A stretch of DNA of 64,000 bases, from NCBI GenBank assembly GCA_963920705.1, contig OY987233.1, forward strand, positions 11,829,459-11,893,458. Direction: 5' to 3'. Below are positions 50,930 through 57,272 of this stretch, in pieces. Under the pieces are notes generated by a model, which saw nothing but the letters and a program-made list of their open reading frames with translations, did not search any database and had not been told where the DNA came from. The DNA is from Odiellus spinosus (lineage: Eukaryota > Arthropoda > Arachnida > Opiliones > Phalangiidae). How positions within the stretch are numbered: position 1 is the stretch's first letter; each line of letters opens with the position of its first letter. Position numbers and translations under genes: made by a program.

Positions 50930-52626
50930 TAGAAATCAATTTAAAACTTACCCGGAAAATAGGCTAAGCTGGATTCATGTTGATCCTGAATTCCTTCGCA
51001 TTGATTGGTCATCGACCAATGAGCAAAGGCCCATGGTTATTGGGAGATCTCCATGAGATTTCTTCAATGTGAAGAAATTCAGGATCTGTTTGAATCCAGC
51101 TAAGCCAATTTTCCGGGAAAGTTTTAAACTTATTTCTAGTTTAATATTTTTTTATTAGTGGATTAGGCCTAACAAACATGTTGTTAGGTTGCAACGAGTT
51201 TTGCTCCACCAAAATCTTGGATTTAATTTGTTACCCCTTTTAAGGACCTTTTCTCTGTCAAATTCGTTTGATAAATTTGCTTACTTTGAAACTTTAATCA
51301 AATAACAATATAATTAAAATGTTTCCCATTTATTTCAGGGAACTAATGATGATTTGATCCTATCATGTTGTCTGCATTACTGTAAAAATGACAAGCCTTC
51401 GGAGTACATGCCTAAAGATTCTGGTAAGTTTTACAATGTTCTATAGTTTCTGAGAAATATGAATTTTATGGACTACATGACTTAATTGAAACTACCGTTG
51501 TCCTTTAGGATAGTTAGTTTTTAAATTATGGTTGGGTGTAAAACAGTTTGTTATTTAACTGTCTGGACGCTGCAAATTTAATCTGCATGCGTATTTTATC
51601 GATTGGACTTCGATCAAATGGATCAATTAGAATAAAAACATCAAAGGTACTTTAAATACTTTTTTCGTGGGACCAAAATCACAAAACGCTTAGTATATTC
51701 TTTGGAGCAAATTCAAATTAACAACTTAGTTTAGCCCCACACCCTATGTGTCTCGCTCTGTTTTTATAGTTCTAACTAAGCGTACTTAATTCCCACGTTT
51801 TTAGGTCTGTCACATTTAGTCGTTATAATTTTGTCCAAGCGTGTGAATGTGAAATCTCGCGATTTTAGACGTAAATCCTTTTAAAGTATGCCCTCAAGAC
51901 ATATGGCGAATTTCCGCTCGTTAAATGTATATCTTCCCAAATTGAATAGGGTCCTAAGTTATATTTCGTGTCTATATTCTGATTCTCCTTTTAATTTCAA
52001 AATGGGACTCGTTCAAACTATTTTTAAACCGAAGGAACATAAAATAGCGGAATTTCTCATTTACTTCTAGAATCGAACGATCAGGGATATCAACTTTCGG
52101 GCTTTGAATAGTACCCCCAAATATTTTTTTTATGAGTGAATAACTTTTAAACGTGAAATTTAAAAAAAATTCGGGCACAACCACCATATTTCATGACTTC
52201 AAAATACAACAAGCATCAAATTTTCCTAGAACTTAAATTATTATTGTAAATACTTTTCAAGTCTCTGTAAAGAGCAGCCAAATTCGTTAAACATGTAAGC
52301 CGAAAATAGAGCTCGGAGTTGGCATTCACGATGATCTTATTCAATTAACAATTTAGCTATACGAATTCCGGGCTGTAGCCGAAAATGAGGATTAGTGGTT
52401 AAATAATCGTATTTCTATAGACTTTTTCGGGTCCTTTTTTCTTTGGCGCAAACATTAAAATTAAGTTGAACGTTTATTAGACTATTTTTTTCTAGATGGG
52501 CCCATTCACATTACGCGAGAAATCGTGCTTCTAACGGACGACCGGAACCTTCGCGTCAAAGCCATGACGCACAACGTTCCCACTAGAGGTTTGGATGAAT
52601 TTTTGAGATGGGCTAACATACGATAA
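18633..52626 (+). CDS. SMG6: SMG6/EST1A, endonuclease of nonsense-mediated mRNA decay, complete, 20 coding exons
   Basis: SMG6 cleaves mRNAs with premature stop codons, guided by UPF1 and the exon junction complex, in the cytoplasm. Exons: 18633-18702, 20581-22648, 23157-23273, 24087-24276, 26465-26682, 26754-26832, 28499-28609, 29528-29719, 30364-30425, 30510-30655, 31571-31829, 31900-31997, 32848-32951, 33026-33202, 35456-35605, 41428-41581, 48171-48292, 48990-49130, 51339-51423, 52496-52626. All introns are GT-AG, phases agree, and 4674 nt give 1557 residues (human 1419). Residues 53-64 (KRPSLAIYRPGM) match an exon-junction-binding motif. Residues 70-710 are Ser/Asn/Pro-rich and disordered, with RGRGRGR. 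Residues 713-1290 form the 14-3-3-like/TPR region. Residues 1360-1557 form the PIN domain, with aspartates in LIPDTN, TNDDLILSCC and LLTDDRNLRVKA. The introns are full of repeats. Confidence 0.97.
18895..19640. repeat. Loose foldback repeat in SMG6 intron 1
   Basis: GGCATTGTATTTTACTGGCC at about 19021 returns inverted as CCTGTAAAATACAACGCATT at about 19528. Several GGGCCAAAATAG-like words are scattered through. Weakly defined; the minus-strand frame here is chance. Confidence 0.35.
19090..19197. repeat. Tandem duplication of about 53 bp
   Basis: TTTCGTG.AA.GAATTCCGAT, AGCCAAACCACCACTAAATA and ATAATGTTTATT occur twice head to tail with two or three differences, so the duplication is young. 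Confidence 0.9.
20581..22648 (+). CDS. SMG6: SMG6 exon 2 (EJC-binding motif and disordered region)
   Basis: Residues 24-712 in one 2068-bp exon. The exon-junction-complex-binding motif is near the start (KRPSLAIYRPG at 53-63). The rest is low-complexity Ser/Asn/Pro/Lys, with an Arg/Gly patch (RGRGRGR near 400) and a Pro/Tyr-rich end (HPNLPRNNNK, PPYMIYGP, PPPQNGMFPQPY). The frame also reads 60 bases upstream of the acceptor into the intron, which I exclude because of the CTATGCAG acceptor. Confidence 0.93.
22922..23021. mobile_element. Family C fragment, copy 2
   Basis: Right half only: mirrored AAGTCTT / AAGACTT words, then GACCTCTTCAGATCAGACT and TTTTTTCGGTAAGGG. It lies in SMG6 intron 2. 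Confidence 0.65.
23157..23273 (+). CDS. SMG6: SMG6 exon 3
   Basis: Residues 713-751: IKPIVEKNLCDIASLERELN, then LGRCR. Start of the conserved helical region. Phase 2 on both sides. Confidence 0.9.
23541..23719. mobile_element. Family C palindromic element, copy 3
   Basis: Left end CCTACCAAAAAAAGTTAGTC; right end, reverse-complemented, CCTTACGGAAAAAAGTTGGT. The centre is built of AGTCTTGGGGAAGTCTT words. It lies in SMG6 intron 3. Confidence 0.75.
24087..24276 (+). CDS. SMG6: SMG6 exon 4
   Basis: Residues 752-815: WKIQLRYENIILADPRFCAD, then WKSTFHQVIEAYRKL. First helices of the 14-3-3-like/TPR region. Donor GTACTG. Confidence 0.95.
24408..24660. repeat. Tandem repeat, about 93-bp unit
   Basis: AGAGATTTAAAGAGACAATA, CTGGTCTAGATTCCATCAAA and AACATCTAAACCAACTGGAG recur once, with a third partial GGGTCAAAGAGATTTAAA. 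It is 130 bp after SMG6 exon 4. Confidence 0.8.
24665..25782. mobile_element. Family D TIR element, about 1.1 kb, hAT-like ends
   Basis: Left CAGGGGTTCGATTCTACAAC then TGTCCTTA; the right end is its perfect inverse for 28 bases. Further inside, TAAGGA / TCCTTA words recur. hAT elements commonly start CAGGG. The flanks (ATAGAC and ATAGGG) hint at an imperfect target duplication. No transposase frame, so non-autonomous. It lies in SMG6 intron 4. Confidence 0.8.
25783..26464 (+). other. Rest of SMG6 intron 4
   Basis: No gene. A short degenerate repeat of CGGCAATTCATTGAA/AATACTCGTCAATTC words occurs four times at 26360-26440. Confidence 0.6.
26465..26682 (+). CDS. SMG6: SMG6 exon 5
   Basis: Residues 816-887: GTVFYESLLEKQQ, LFICLGDLARYREQ and NYGKAR, typical of the EST1/SMG5-7 TPR core. 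Confidence 0.97.
26754..26832 (+). CDS. SMG6: SMG6 exon 6
   Basis: Residues 888-914: WYIKAQQIAPKNGRPYNQLA, the hallmark TPR motif of the family. The preceding intron is only 71 bp. Confidence 0.97.
27750..28115. repeat. Tandem repeat, about 104-bp unit, three copies or more
   Basis: TTTTAATCTC.AATTTAGAGC recurs at about 27863, 27966 and 28071, each followed by CAATCAC.TCTTAATCTAG and AAAAGTAAGCCTTGAAAAAC. The leftmost copy is more diverged. It lies in SMG6 intron 6. Confidence 0.85.
28499..28609 (+). CDS. SMG6: SMG6 exon 7
   Basis: Residues 915-951: RRKLDAVYYYMRSLAASNPF, then SARESLLGLFDEARKK. A strongly conserved EST1-family segment. Confidence 0.97.
28755..28990. mobile_element. Foldback element of family H, copy 1
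   Basis: Outer arms (GGCATTCAATTAAAAGAACC, GACTAATCAAAAGACT; inverse TTTTTTGATTAGTGTTC) surround a perfect 17-bp hairpin, GGCTTCATAAAATCCCC, at 28883-28929. A related copy lies at 43490-43975. In SMG6 intron 7. Confidence 0.65.
29088..29454 (+). mobile_element. Family B element, copy near full length
   Basis: Left end AAAGTGAGGCTGAAACAG, inner AACTGTAAAAATACATATTT and CTACATCATCACTATGGGCG, AAGTACTTAATCCAGAAAGT, and right end AGTCTCACTTTAA. It ends 73 bp before SMG6 exon 8. Confidence 0.65.
29528..29719 (+). CDS. SMG6: SMG6 exon 8
   Basis: Residues 952-1015: charged YEVVEKKKLEEKGVIEKS, then RLEVWIHPSG. Phase 0 on both sides. Confidence 0.95.
30364..30425 (+). CDS. SMG6: SMG6 exon 9
   Basis: Residues 1016-1035: LNKRFVLSFLHVHGKLFTKV, nearly identical to the vertebrate protein. 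Confidence 0.97.
30510..30655 (+). CDS. SMG6: SMG6 exon 10
   Basis: Residues 1036-1084: MLQEFKNLLQCSPAPL and LQLLAINMFSV. The frame runs on into the intron; the donor is GTAAAA. Confidence 0.96.
31571..31829 (+). CDS. SMG6: SMG6 exon 11
   Basis: Residues 1085-1170: LLQEQALQVSLAMMAIG, LLPTIKVFTDWMSCQ and LWSPPP, conserved in SMG5 and SMG6. Confidence 0.95.
31900..31997 (+). CDS. SMG6: SMG6 exon 12
   Basis: Residues 1171-1203: DIWTLYANLLNELKKMKG. The preceding intron is only 70 bp. Confidence 0.93.
32115..32320. repeat. Dispersed repeat shared with 40385-40515
   Basis: AGTATAAACATA.CTTATCCAA, CCGCCT.AG.TTTTTCC and GCTGGTGAGACCGTGAGAAC are shared. A box-B-like GGTTCAAATC follows in the 40.4-kb copy, so a tRNA-derived SINE is possible but not shown. 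Confidence 0.45.
32500..32665. repeat. Dispersed repeat family E, copy 2
   Basis: GCGAGTAACTAGTTTATAGA, AAAATAAAATATCTGAATAA and ACTTCGAGCACTAATT match the other E copies. In SMG6 intron 12. Confidence 0.5.
32848..32951 (+). CDS. SMG6: SMG6 exon 13
   Basis: Residues 1204-1238: LPEDISLACFVPLLGAPQNP, a conserved block. Confidence 0.95.
33026..33202 (+). CDS. SMG6: SMG6 exon 14
   Basis: Residues 1239-1297: RARTWLRIIRILFFGDYLCG, then a Ser/Thr-rich tail. The donor is GTAAGT, in phase 0. The preceding intron is 74 bp. Confidence 0.95.
33440..33625. repeat. Dispersed repeat family E, copy 3
   Basis: TACGAGTAACTCGTTAGTAG, AATAAAATATATGAAAAAAT and GATCCGATTCCAAGCACTAA. In SMG6 intron 14. Confidence 0.5.
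33626..35034 (+). other. SMG6 intron 14, left part
   Basis: Poly-A at about 33642-33660 and AT-rich sequence. No gene or family recognised. The frame at 34277-34570 has no familiar motif. Confidence 0.4.
35035..35215 (+). mobile_element. Decayed Penelope-like element fragment (GIY-YIG end)
   Basis: SCGETYIGETKLSI, then after a frameshift YREHKTWVAI and ITIKWDDIKTRNKF. These resemble the GIY-YIG endonuclease of Penelope-like retroelements (CG..YIGET, REH, then I.W...K.L). Broken by frameshift and stops. It lies in SMG6 intron 14. Confidence 0.45.
35456..35605 (+). CDS. SMG6: SMG6 exon 15 (acidic then basic linker)
   Basis: Residues 1298-1347: DEDETIEDLPEDCDEDV, then LWHRQEALKKKKDREDRRKA. Charged linker before the PIN domain. 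It joins in phase 0 to exon 16 across a 5.8-kb intron. Confidence 0.92.
35606..37163 (+). other. SMG6 intron 15, left part
   Basis: Contains a T run at 36497-36529 and a small inverted repeat at about 36673-36838 (TTTGGACAAGATA against TATCTTGTCCAAA). No gene seen. Confidence 0.5.
37164..37579. mobile_element. Family A palindromic element, copy 2
   Basis: AATGCAACCGAACAAGTGAT, AATAGGCCTAGTC, then a single CGACCAATGAGCAAAAAGGC at the centre, and inverse arms ending TTAGGTTGCATTCTCCCTTT. This shows the pre-expansion state of the 13.8-kb array. Confidence 0.8.
37983..38180. repeat. Repeat family F, copy 1 (inverted relative to the others)
   Basis: GAGCTCGGAATTCGTGAATC, TTAATTGAATAAGACCATCG and TGAATGTCAATCGG match the inverse of the 40.7- and 52.3-kb copies. 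Confidence 0.5.
38890..39300. repeat. Repeat family I, copy 1 (with inverse half)
   Basis: TTTATTTTTGGAATCACCAT, CAATTATTGGACACTTTTTT and GATTTCTAAAGATTGGTTAA, with the inverse near 39200 (AACTTTAGAAATTAATTTAA, GTCCAATAATTGTG). It shares the first part with 41750-41950. Confidence 0.55.
39859..40025 (+). mobile_element. Family B left-end fragment
   Basis: TTGAAGTGAGGCTGTCTCAA, TTTTTCATGAACTCCACAA and CACCATTTTCGAAATTTT. The right half is absent. Confidence 0.55.
40385..40740. repeat. SINE-like block followed by repeat family F, copy 2
   Basis: 40385-40515 matches 32115-32320, and 40535-40740 matches family F (TGACATTCACGGTGGGTCTT, CAGTTAACAAAAGTTATTAC, ATTCCGAGTTCTAA). In SMG6 intron 15. 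Confidence 0.5.
41428..41581 (+). CDS. SMG6: SMG6 exon 16 (PIN start)
   Basis: Residues 1348-1398: YLIPDTNCFIDHL carries the first catalytic Asp (residue 1371), followed by the strand YNLVVPLI. The donor is GTGAGT. Confidence 0.96.
41750..41960. repeat. Repeat family I, copy 2
   Basis: TTTATTTTCGGAATCACCTT, CAATTATTAGACACGTTTTT and AATTTCTAAAGTTTGGTAAA. Only about 60 bases separate it from the 30-bp array that follows. Confidence 0.55.
42020..42995. repeat. Minisatellite, 30-bp unit, about 32 copies
   Basis: The unit contains GTCGATCGCCAGTTAAATTG then AAATCTCAAA. Edge units are diverged (CACGGGGAAAA, CCAGGAAAATT). Inner units come in two main types, with TTTAAATCTCATA clustered at the left. 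A unit of 30 keeps frames open on both strands, giving SQSRSPVKLK and FNWRSTLRFQ translations, which I do not regard as genes. It lies in SMG6 intron 16. Confidence 0.95.
43490..43975. mobile_element. Foldback element of family H, copy 2, with inner family J arm
   Basis: GCAGTCAATTAAAAGGAGAC and GACTAATCAAAAGATTC at the left, with TTTGATTACTCAGAGGTTCT inverted at the right. Inside are ACCAACTGTTTGTTTTTGGG and CCACCTTATCAAACTGTG, whose inverse lies at 46440-46490. Confidence 0.5.
44355..44374. repeat. G homopolymer run
   Basis: About 18 consecutive G residues, a likely polymerase-slippage site and possible assembly weak point. Confidence 0.85.
44500..44830. repeat. Degenerate tandem repeat, about 27-33 bp unit
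   Basis: About 11 diverged units of GATAAATTACGAGGGTAATG then GTAATTTACGC. More decayed than the neighbouring arrays. In SMG6 intron 16. Confidence 0.85.
45300..45605. repeat. Repeat family F, copy 3, expanded by a minisatellite
   Basis: Left GTCAATAAGAGGAATTATCA; right TGACATTAACGTCGATGGTC, TTATTCAATTAACAAAAGTT. These flanks match family F copies lacking the array. Confidence 0.6.
45327..45549. repeat. Minisatellite, 21-bp unit, about 10 copies
   Basis: The unit is GGAATTCGTGAGGAATTGGC plus C. The left units have GCG in place of GTG. Open on all frames (REELAGI, FRPIPHE), not a gene. In SMG6 intron 16. Confidence 0.95.
46267..46415. mobile_element. Family A left-half fragment, copy 3
   Basis: AGAATGCACCCTAACAACAA, TTTTTGTCGATTCCTTATCG, TTTAAATAGGCGTAATC, then TTAAATCTTAAACGAAAAAA. 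The right half has been replaced by unrelated sequence. Confidence 0.65.
46416..48170 (+). other. Rest of SMG6 intron 16
   Basis: Family J arms near 46440-46700, then AT-rich sequence without recognisable genes or repeats. Confidence 0.5.
48171..48292 (+). CDS. SMG6: SMG6 exon 17 (PIN)
   Basis: Residues 1399-1439: INELDGLARGER, then a Ser/Pro/His-rich loop that looks longer than in human. Two in-frame donors lie 9 bases apart (GTAAGA at 48293 and GTGAGT at 48302). The first is used here because the join to exon 18 then fits the family better. Confidence 0.92.
48372..48925. repeat. Minisatellite, 24-bp unit, about 23 copies, next to SMG6 exon 18
   Basis: The unit contains ATTGCAATGGTTTTAATCTA then ATTC. 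Seven consecutive inner units have CATC instead of AATC, a block spread by local homogenisation. It lies in SMG6 intron 17, ending 65 bases from the acceptor. Its frames (HCNGFNLI) are not genes, though one reads on into exon 18 in a different frame. Confidence 0.95.
48926..48958 (+). mobile_element. Family B right terminus joined to the minisatellite
   Basis: GGCATTCGGAAAAATGTTGG, then CAGCCTCACTTTAA, matches the end of family B. The upstream part of the element is replaced by the array. Confidence 0.65.
48990..49130 (+). CDS. SMG6: SMG6 exon 18 (PIN)
   Basis: Residues 1440-1486: VSFLEEFFSTRD and ITSKGNILDSISIRSEDIG. It begins 65 bases after the end of a 24-bp minisatellite. Confidence 0.95.
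49131..50045 (+). other. SMG6 intron 18, left part
   Basis: Poly-A at about 49480-49504 and a T run followed by a G run at 49570-49600. No gene seen. Confidence 0.5.
50046..50520. other. GC-richer block with an internal duplication
   Basis: TAATGTTTTCCATCTATGGG, ACGCCTATAGATGCGTTTCA at 50046-50088 recurs with changes at 50139-50182. Less AT-rich than its surroundings, with chance frames in three registers. Function unknown. Confidence 0.5.
50925..51195. mobile_element. Family A palindromic element, copy 4 (5' truncated)
   Basis: AAATAGGCTAAGCTGGATTC, one CATCGACCAATGAGCAAAGG unit, and inverse arms to TGTTAGGTTGCAA. It follows a T run at 50897-50926. In SMG6 intron 18. Confidence 0.7.
51339..51423 (+). 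CDS. SMG6: SMG6 exon 19 (PIN)
   Basis: Residues 1487-1514: GTNDDLILSCCLHYC with the second catalytic Asp (1490/1491). Confidence 0.96.
52310..52378. repeat. Repeat family F fragment, copy 4
   Basis: GCTCGGAGTTGGCATTCACG, ATGATCTTATTCAATTAACA and ACGAATTCCGGGC. In SMG6 intron 19. Confidence 0.5.
52496..52626 (+). CDS. SMG6: SMG6 exon 20 (terminal)
   Basis: Residues 1515-1557: ITREIVLLTDDRNLRVKAM holds the third catalytic Asp (1529/1530). It ends LRWANIR and TAA, the usual SMG6 C-terminus. Confidence 0.97.
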
Positions 52627-52973
52627 AGACTGATTAAATGTATTTTGTAAACATAATCATTCGGAAGCCCTATGTCAAATGTTTTCGAAATTAAGAATTA
52701 TAAAAACTAACATATTTCAGATTTATTTTGAGACAAAATGCGATACCATAATAATAACAGTTTAAGTACATAAAATAACCGACATTCAACTCGTAAATCT
52801 TTACACTTTTTTATAACATTTTAAAATCGTCAAAAACATTACATAAAATACATTGGTGATTTTTTTTTTTTTTTTTTTGAACGAAATGATTATATGGCTT
52901 ATAAAGAATATTCAAACATATTTGCGTAGTTGAAAAAGATACCCAGTTTATGGATAGTACGAAAATACTTAAA

Positions 52974-52979
52974 AATAAA
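52974..52979 (+). other. Candidate polyadenylation signal of SMG6
   Basis: AATAAA about 350 bases after the SMG6 stop. An ATTAAA at 52633 is too close to the stop to be convincing. Chance is possible in AT-rich DNA. Confidence 0.25.
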
Positions 52980-53113
52980 AGTTTTTTGTCTGGTTGTGAA
53001 GGGGTATTTTGCCCACGGCATACTAAGGCTTTTATAAGCTTCAGAATAGAGTTGAATAGATCTTTTATAATCATTAATGAGGCTTTGGAAATTGTCGTAA
53101 AATTTATTTTGAC

Positions 53114-53938
53114 CCTAAAGTGTGGCTGTCATGCAATTTTCACGAACTCCAAATGGAAATTGCGTAGTATTTTTGGAAAGATCGTTGAAAAAGCATTCAA
53201 AATATTTATACAGATAAAAATACAGTAAAAATACATATTTTTTATAATCGCCATTTTCAAAATTTTAAAAATAAAAATTCCCCGCGATATTATATCATCA
53301 CTATGGTCGCGTGGCTATTGTAGAACCTACAGTTTATTATCAAACGTTTTGGCTTTCGCCCGTTCTCTTTCGGAAAGGTACTTAATCCCGGATCATTTCG
53401 TATCAAATATCAGAAATTACGTCTATGTTTGACATTTTAATTTTTTTATCGATTCCTTTTTGTTTAAATAGGCCTAATCCACTGTAAAATATTTCCAAAC
53501 AAATGTTAAACTAACCCGGAAAATATACTTTGCCGGATTCACGGAGATCCTGATTTCCTCGCGTATAGGGTCTAGCCACCAATAAGAATGCAATTGTAAG
53601 TCTCATGGAGATCTCGCGTGAATGACGGGCCTTTGCTCATTGGTCGCTAGACCATATACTGAGGTAATTCAGGATCTCCATGAATACCGCTAAGCCTATT
53701 TATGGGTAAGTTTTAAATTTATTTATAGTTTAATATTTATTTTGTAAAGTTTTTAATGGTGGATTAGGCATAAGGAATTGATTAAAAATCCCTTATTGGG
53801 TTGCATTCTCCCTTTAAGAACCAGTCAACCCAGAGGTATAAAATTTTGAATATGGCGTTTTAACAGTATGATAAAACTAAAAATATGATCCACATACATT
53901 CGAAAAAAAAAAAAAAAACGGTGACCGTCTCACTTTAA
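53114..53938 (+). mobile_element. Family B element, full length, carrying a nested family A copy
   Basis: Left CTAAAGTGTGGCTGTCATGC; middle ATCATCACTATGGTCGCGTG and GGTACTTAATCCCGGATC; then family A at 53441-53817; then CAGAGGTATAAAATTTTGAA and the end GGTGACCGTCTCACTTTAA. Removing the insert makes the two B halves contiguous as in other copies. Confidence 0.75.
53441..53817. mobile_element. Family A palindromic element, copy 5, nested in family B
   Basis: TTTTATCGATTCCTTTTTGT, AATAGGCCTAATCCACTG, arms with GGAGATCCTGA, a CTTTGCTCATTGGTCGCTAG centre, and the right end GGGTTGCATTCTCCCTTTAA. The leftmost TIR bases are missing. Confidence 0.75.
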
Positions 53939-54606
53939 ATATATATTTTTCTTTAAATATTTATATTTTTTTTGGTATTTTCAAGGTTATATGAATATAA
54001 AATTTTTGGTTTAATCTAACTAGGGGCCAATAAATTGAGGACGTGACTCTCTTAGGCTCCTAACATCCGGCGTACAAAGGCTTTTAATATCTGAAAAACG
54101 GGGTAAAATGTGTGATACAGATTACCATTTTTTGTTTATTTGAGGCAACATTGCCATCTGGGAAAACCCAACATATAACTGCGGTTGTGATATCTCGTTC
54201 GCAGCAATTTGATTAAATTTTTTAATCATTATACTTACATCCAGATATAGGATTTTTAATTCTAAAATTAATGAAATACATTTTAATTATTTGATTACTT
54301 TTAATTATTTTTTTGAGGGAAAAAATTACTTGATTCAAACACTCCCTATTGAAGATGTTTTAGTTTTTTAAATATCATATCGAGTTACATTACCATCAGA
54401 AATATCGATTTATTCTTCTGATTACAAAAATAACTTGTTTTTCTATTATTATTTCATAATATATATTTTTAAACCAAAATGAGAAACTTAAAAACACAAG
54501 AAAAATTATTTATTGATTTTTCTTCAAAAAATAAGACTGGTTTGTTAGTAAAACATTCAGGAAGTATCTCAGAAACGATAAAAAAAAAAAAAAAAAATCA
54601 TAACCT

Positions 54607-55010
54607 CCCTTTATAGGTAGAATGCAACCTAACATATGTTTTTATCGATTCCTTGTCATTTAAATAGGCCTAATCCAGCAGTAAAAAATTTACAAACAAA
54701 AATGAATCTTTATAAATAAATTTAAAACTTACCCGTAAAATAGATTCTGAATTTTGTAGCATTGATGGGCCTGCGACCAATCGTATGTTATTAGAAGTCT
54801 CATGGAGAACTCGTCTTATCGACGAGTCTGCTCATTGGTCGATGGCCCAATGCAAAAAAAATTAATGATCACCATGAATCCATCTAAGCCAATTCTTCGG
54901 ATAAGTTCTAAATTTATTTCTAGTTATGTTTGTATATTTTTTCACTAGTGGAATAGATCTATTTAAACGATAAAAAATGACTTGTTGTTAAAGTGCATTC
55001 TTCCATTAAA
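54607..55010. mobile_element. Family A palindromic element, copy 6
   Basis: CCCTTTATAGGTAGAATGCA, ACCTAACATATG, TTTAAATAGGCCTAATCCAG, a centre with GCTCATTGGTCGATGGCCCA, and a right end AAGTGCATTCTTCCATTAAA. Confidence 0.7.
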
Positions 55011-55935
55011 CGTGTGTTCGAATTCGGCAACCTCACTTCTCTTTGCAATTATTAAAACTTGTATAAGTCCCTGAAAGGTCTCACGTGGTATTTAAAATGA
55101 TGTTACAGATTTTTTTTTTTTTTTTTCGGCGTTAGATGCTTTTCATTACCCTGCTGTATACGGGTCTAGGGTCAGGTCCTTTTATTGGTAAATGATCTAA
55201 CAAAGGAACATTCTCGAAAAAGAAAATTTTTCTGTATTAGTTAGTTTGACAATAATTAATTTTCACTGATCATTTCTTTGTCACGTATAATTCAACCGCA
55301 GAAAGGTTTTTTTCTCAACCATTACGGAATTTTATAAAATTTATCGCCCCTGTTATTAGGCATAATTATTTGTATATAGTAAAAAAATGCTTTTGAAATA
55401 GTTGATTATTAAAGGTTACCCTCATTTCTCTCAAAAAACTTCTCCCATTTCCTATTTGTCCAATTCTAACCTAACCTATAGATTGGGTGAAATGGGACTA
55501 CATGTTTTTGGGAGAAGTGGGAACCTATATACCTTATGCATGTTTTTATAGATAATTAATTCCGAATGTAGTTATATTCACCAAAAACCTTTTACAATAT
55601 AGGAATTAAAAATTAGACTTTAAAATATTTTTATATTTCACAAAAGTACGAATAAATGTGACGTAATTTAAAAACCATAATTTTGAAAAAATATAGGTAG
55701 TATATGAAATAATCAGCTAATCATAGTGGCGATATTACCCATTCTCGTGAACTTTATTGTATTAAGGTTGACCAATTAATATAATACCATGAATTTATTT
55801 CTTCGTGAATATGTAACAGCATTTAAGTAAGGCCGTCATTGAAGATCGATTATCCTCTGAAGAAGAGTAGATCTCGAGTGGGGAAATATGCTACTCCTCG
55901 TTGATTCTGTCTATCACCTCAACTAACCTCGCCTA
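55011..55935. other. Intergenic stretch
   Basis: AT-rich, with a T run at about 55111-55127. No gene seen. The last 40 bases contain CCTAACCTAACCT, a telomere-like word that leads into the array. Confidence 0.5.
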
Positions 55936-56840
55936 ACCTAACCTGACATACCCTAAACTTACCTGACATACCCTAAACTTACCTGACATACCCTAAACTT
56001 ACCTGACATACCCTAAACTTACCTGACATACCCTAAACTTACCTGACATACCCTAAACTTACCTGACATACCCTAAACTTACCTGACATACCCTAAACTT
56101 ACCTGACATACCCTAAACTTACCTGACATACCCTAAACTTACCTGACATACCCTAAACTTACCTGACATACCCTAAACTTACCTGACATACCCTAAACTT
56201 ACCTGACATACCCTAAACTTACCTGACATACCCTAAACTTACCTGACATACCCTAAACTTACCTGACATACCCTAAACTTACCTGACATACCCTAAACTT
56301 ACCTGACATACCCTAAACTTACCTGACATACCCTAAACTTACCTGACTTACCCTAAACTTACCTGACTTACCCTAAACTTACCTGACTTACCCTAAACTT
56401 ACCTGACTTACCCTAAACTTACCTGACTTACCCTAAACTTACCTGACATACCCTAAACTTACCTGACATACCCTAAACTTACCTGACATACCCTAAACTT
56501 ACCTGACATACCCTAAACTTACCTGACATACCCTAAACTTACCTGACATACCCTAAACTTACCTGACATACCCTAAACTTACCTGACATACCCTAAACTT
56601 ACCTGACATACCCTAAACTTACCTGACATACCCTAAACTTACCTGACATACCGTAAACTTACCTGACATACCGTAAACTTACCTGACATACCGTAAACTT
56701 ACCTGACATACCGTAAACTTACCTGACATACCGTAAACTTACCTGACATACCGTAAACTTACCTGACATACCGTAAACTTACCTGACATACCGTAAACTT
56801 ACCTGACATACCGTAAACTTACCTGACATACCGTAAACTA
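55936..56840. repeat. Minisatellite, 20-bp unit, about 45 copies
   Basis: The unit is CCTGACATACCCTAAACTTA. Five consecutive units near 56341-56440 have GACTTA, and about ten near 56641-56840 have CCGTAAA, so variants occur in blocks. On the minus strand each unit contains CAGGTAAGT, the consensus 5' splice site. Four more units of the CCGTAAA type lie at 57021-57097. Confidence 0.97.
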
Positions 56841-56904
56841 ATAATAGACAGATATCTTATCTTTCGGTCTAATGAAATTTATTTTCAATTCAAATTTATT
56901 TCTC

Positions 56905-56956
<52 letters not shown>

Positions 56957-57163
56957 AATATTAAAAAACATATTTCGGGAGAATGGGATTTCGGTCGAAT
57001 GGTAGAATACCCATTAGTATGATGGCTTACCGTAAACTTACCTGACATACCGTAAACTTACCTGACATACCGTAAACTTACCTGACATACCGTAAACTAA
57101 TAATAGACAGATATCTTATCTTTCGGTCTAATGAAATTTATTTTCAATTCAAATTTATTTCTC

Positions 57164-57200
<37 letters not shown>

Positions 57201-57272
57201 AATATTAAAAAACATATTTCGGGAGAATGGGATTTCGGTCGAATGGTAGAATACCCATTAGTATGATGGCTT
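56832..57272. repeat. Tandem segmental duplication, about 259 bp
   Basis: The block running from CTAATAATAGACAGATATCT through an (ATT)n tract to AGTATGATGGCTT occurs twice, separated by four 20-bp array units. The copies differ mainly in (ATT)n length (56916-56954 against 57164-57197). Confidence 0.9.

Noticed and set aside
55920-55950. Telomere-like CCTAACCTAACC
   Set aside because: Only two or three units before a different 20-bp repeat, so it is not a telomere. It is noted only as weak support for an insect-type genome.
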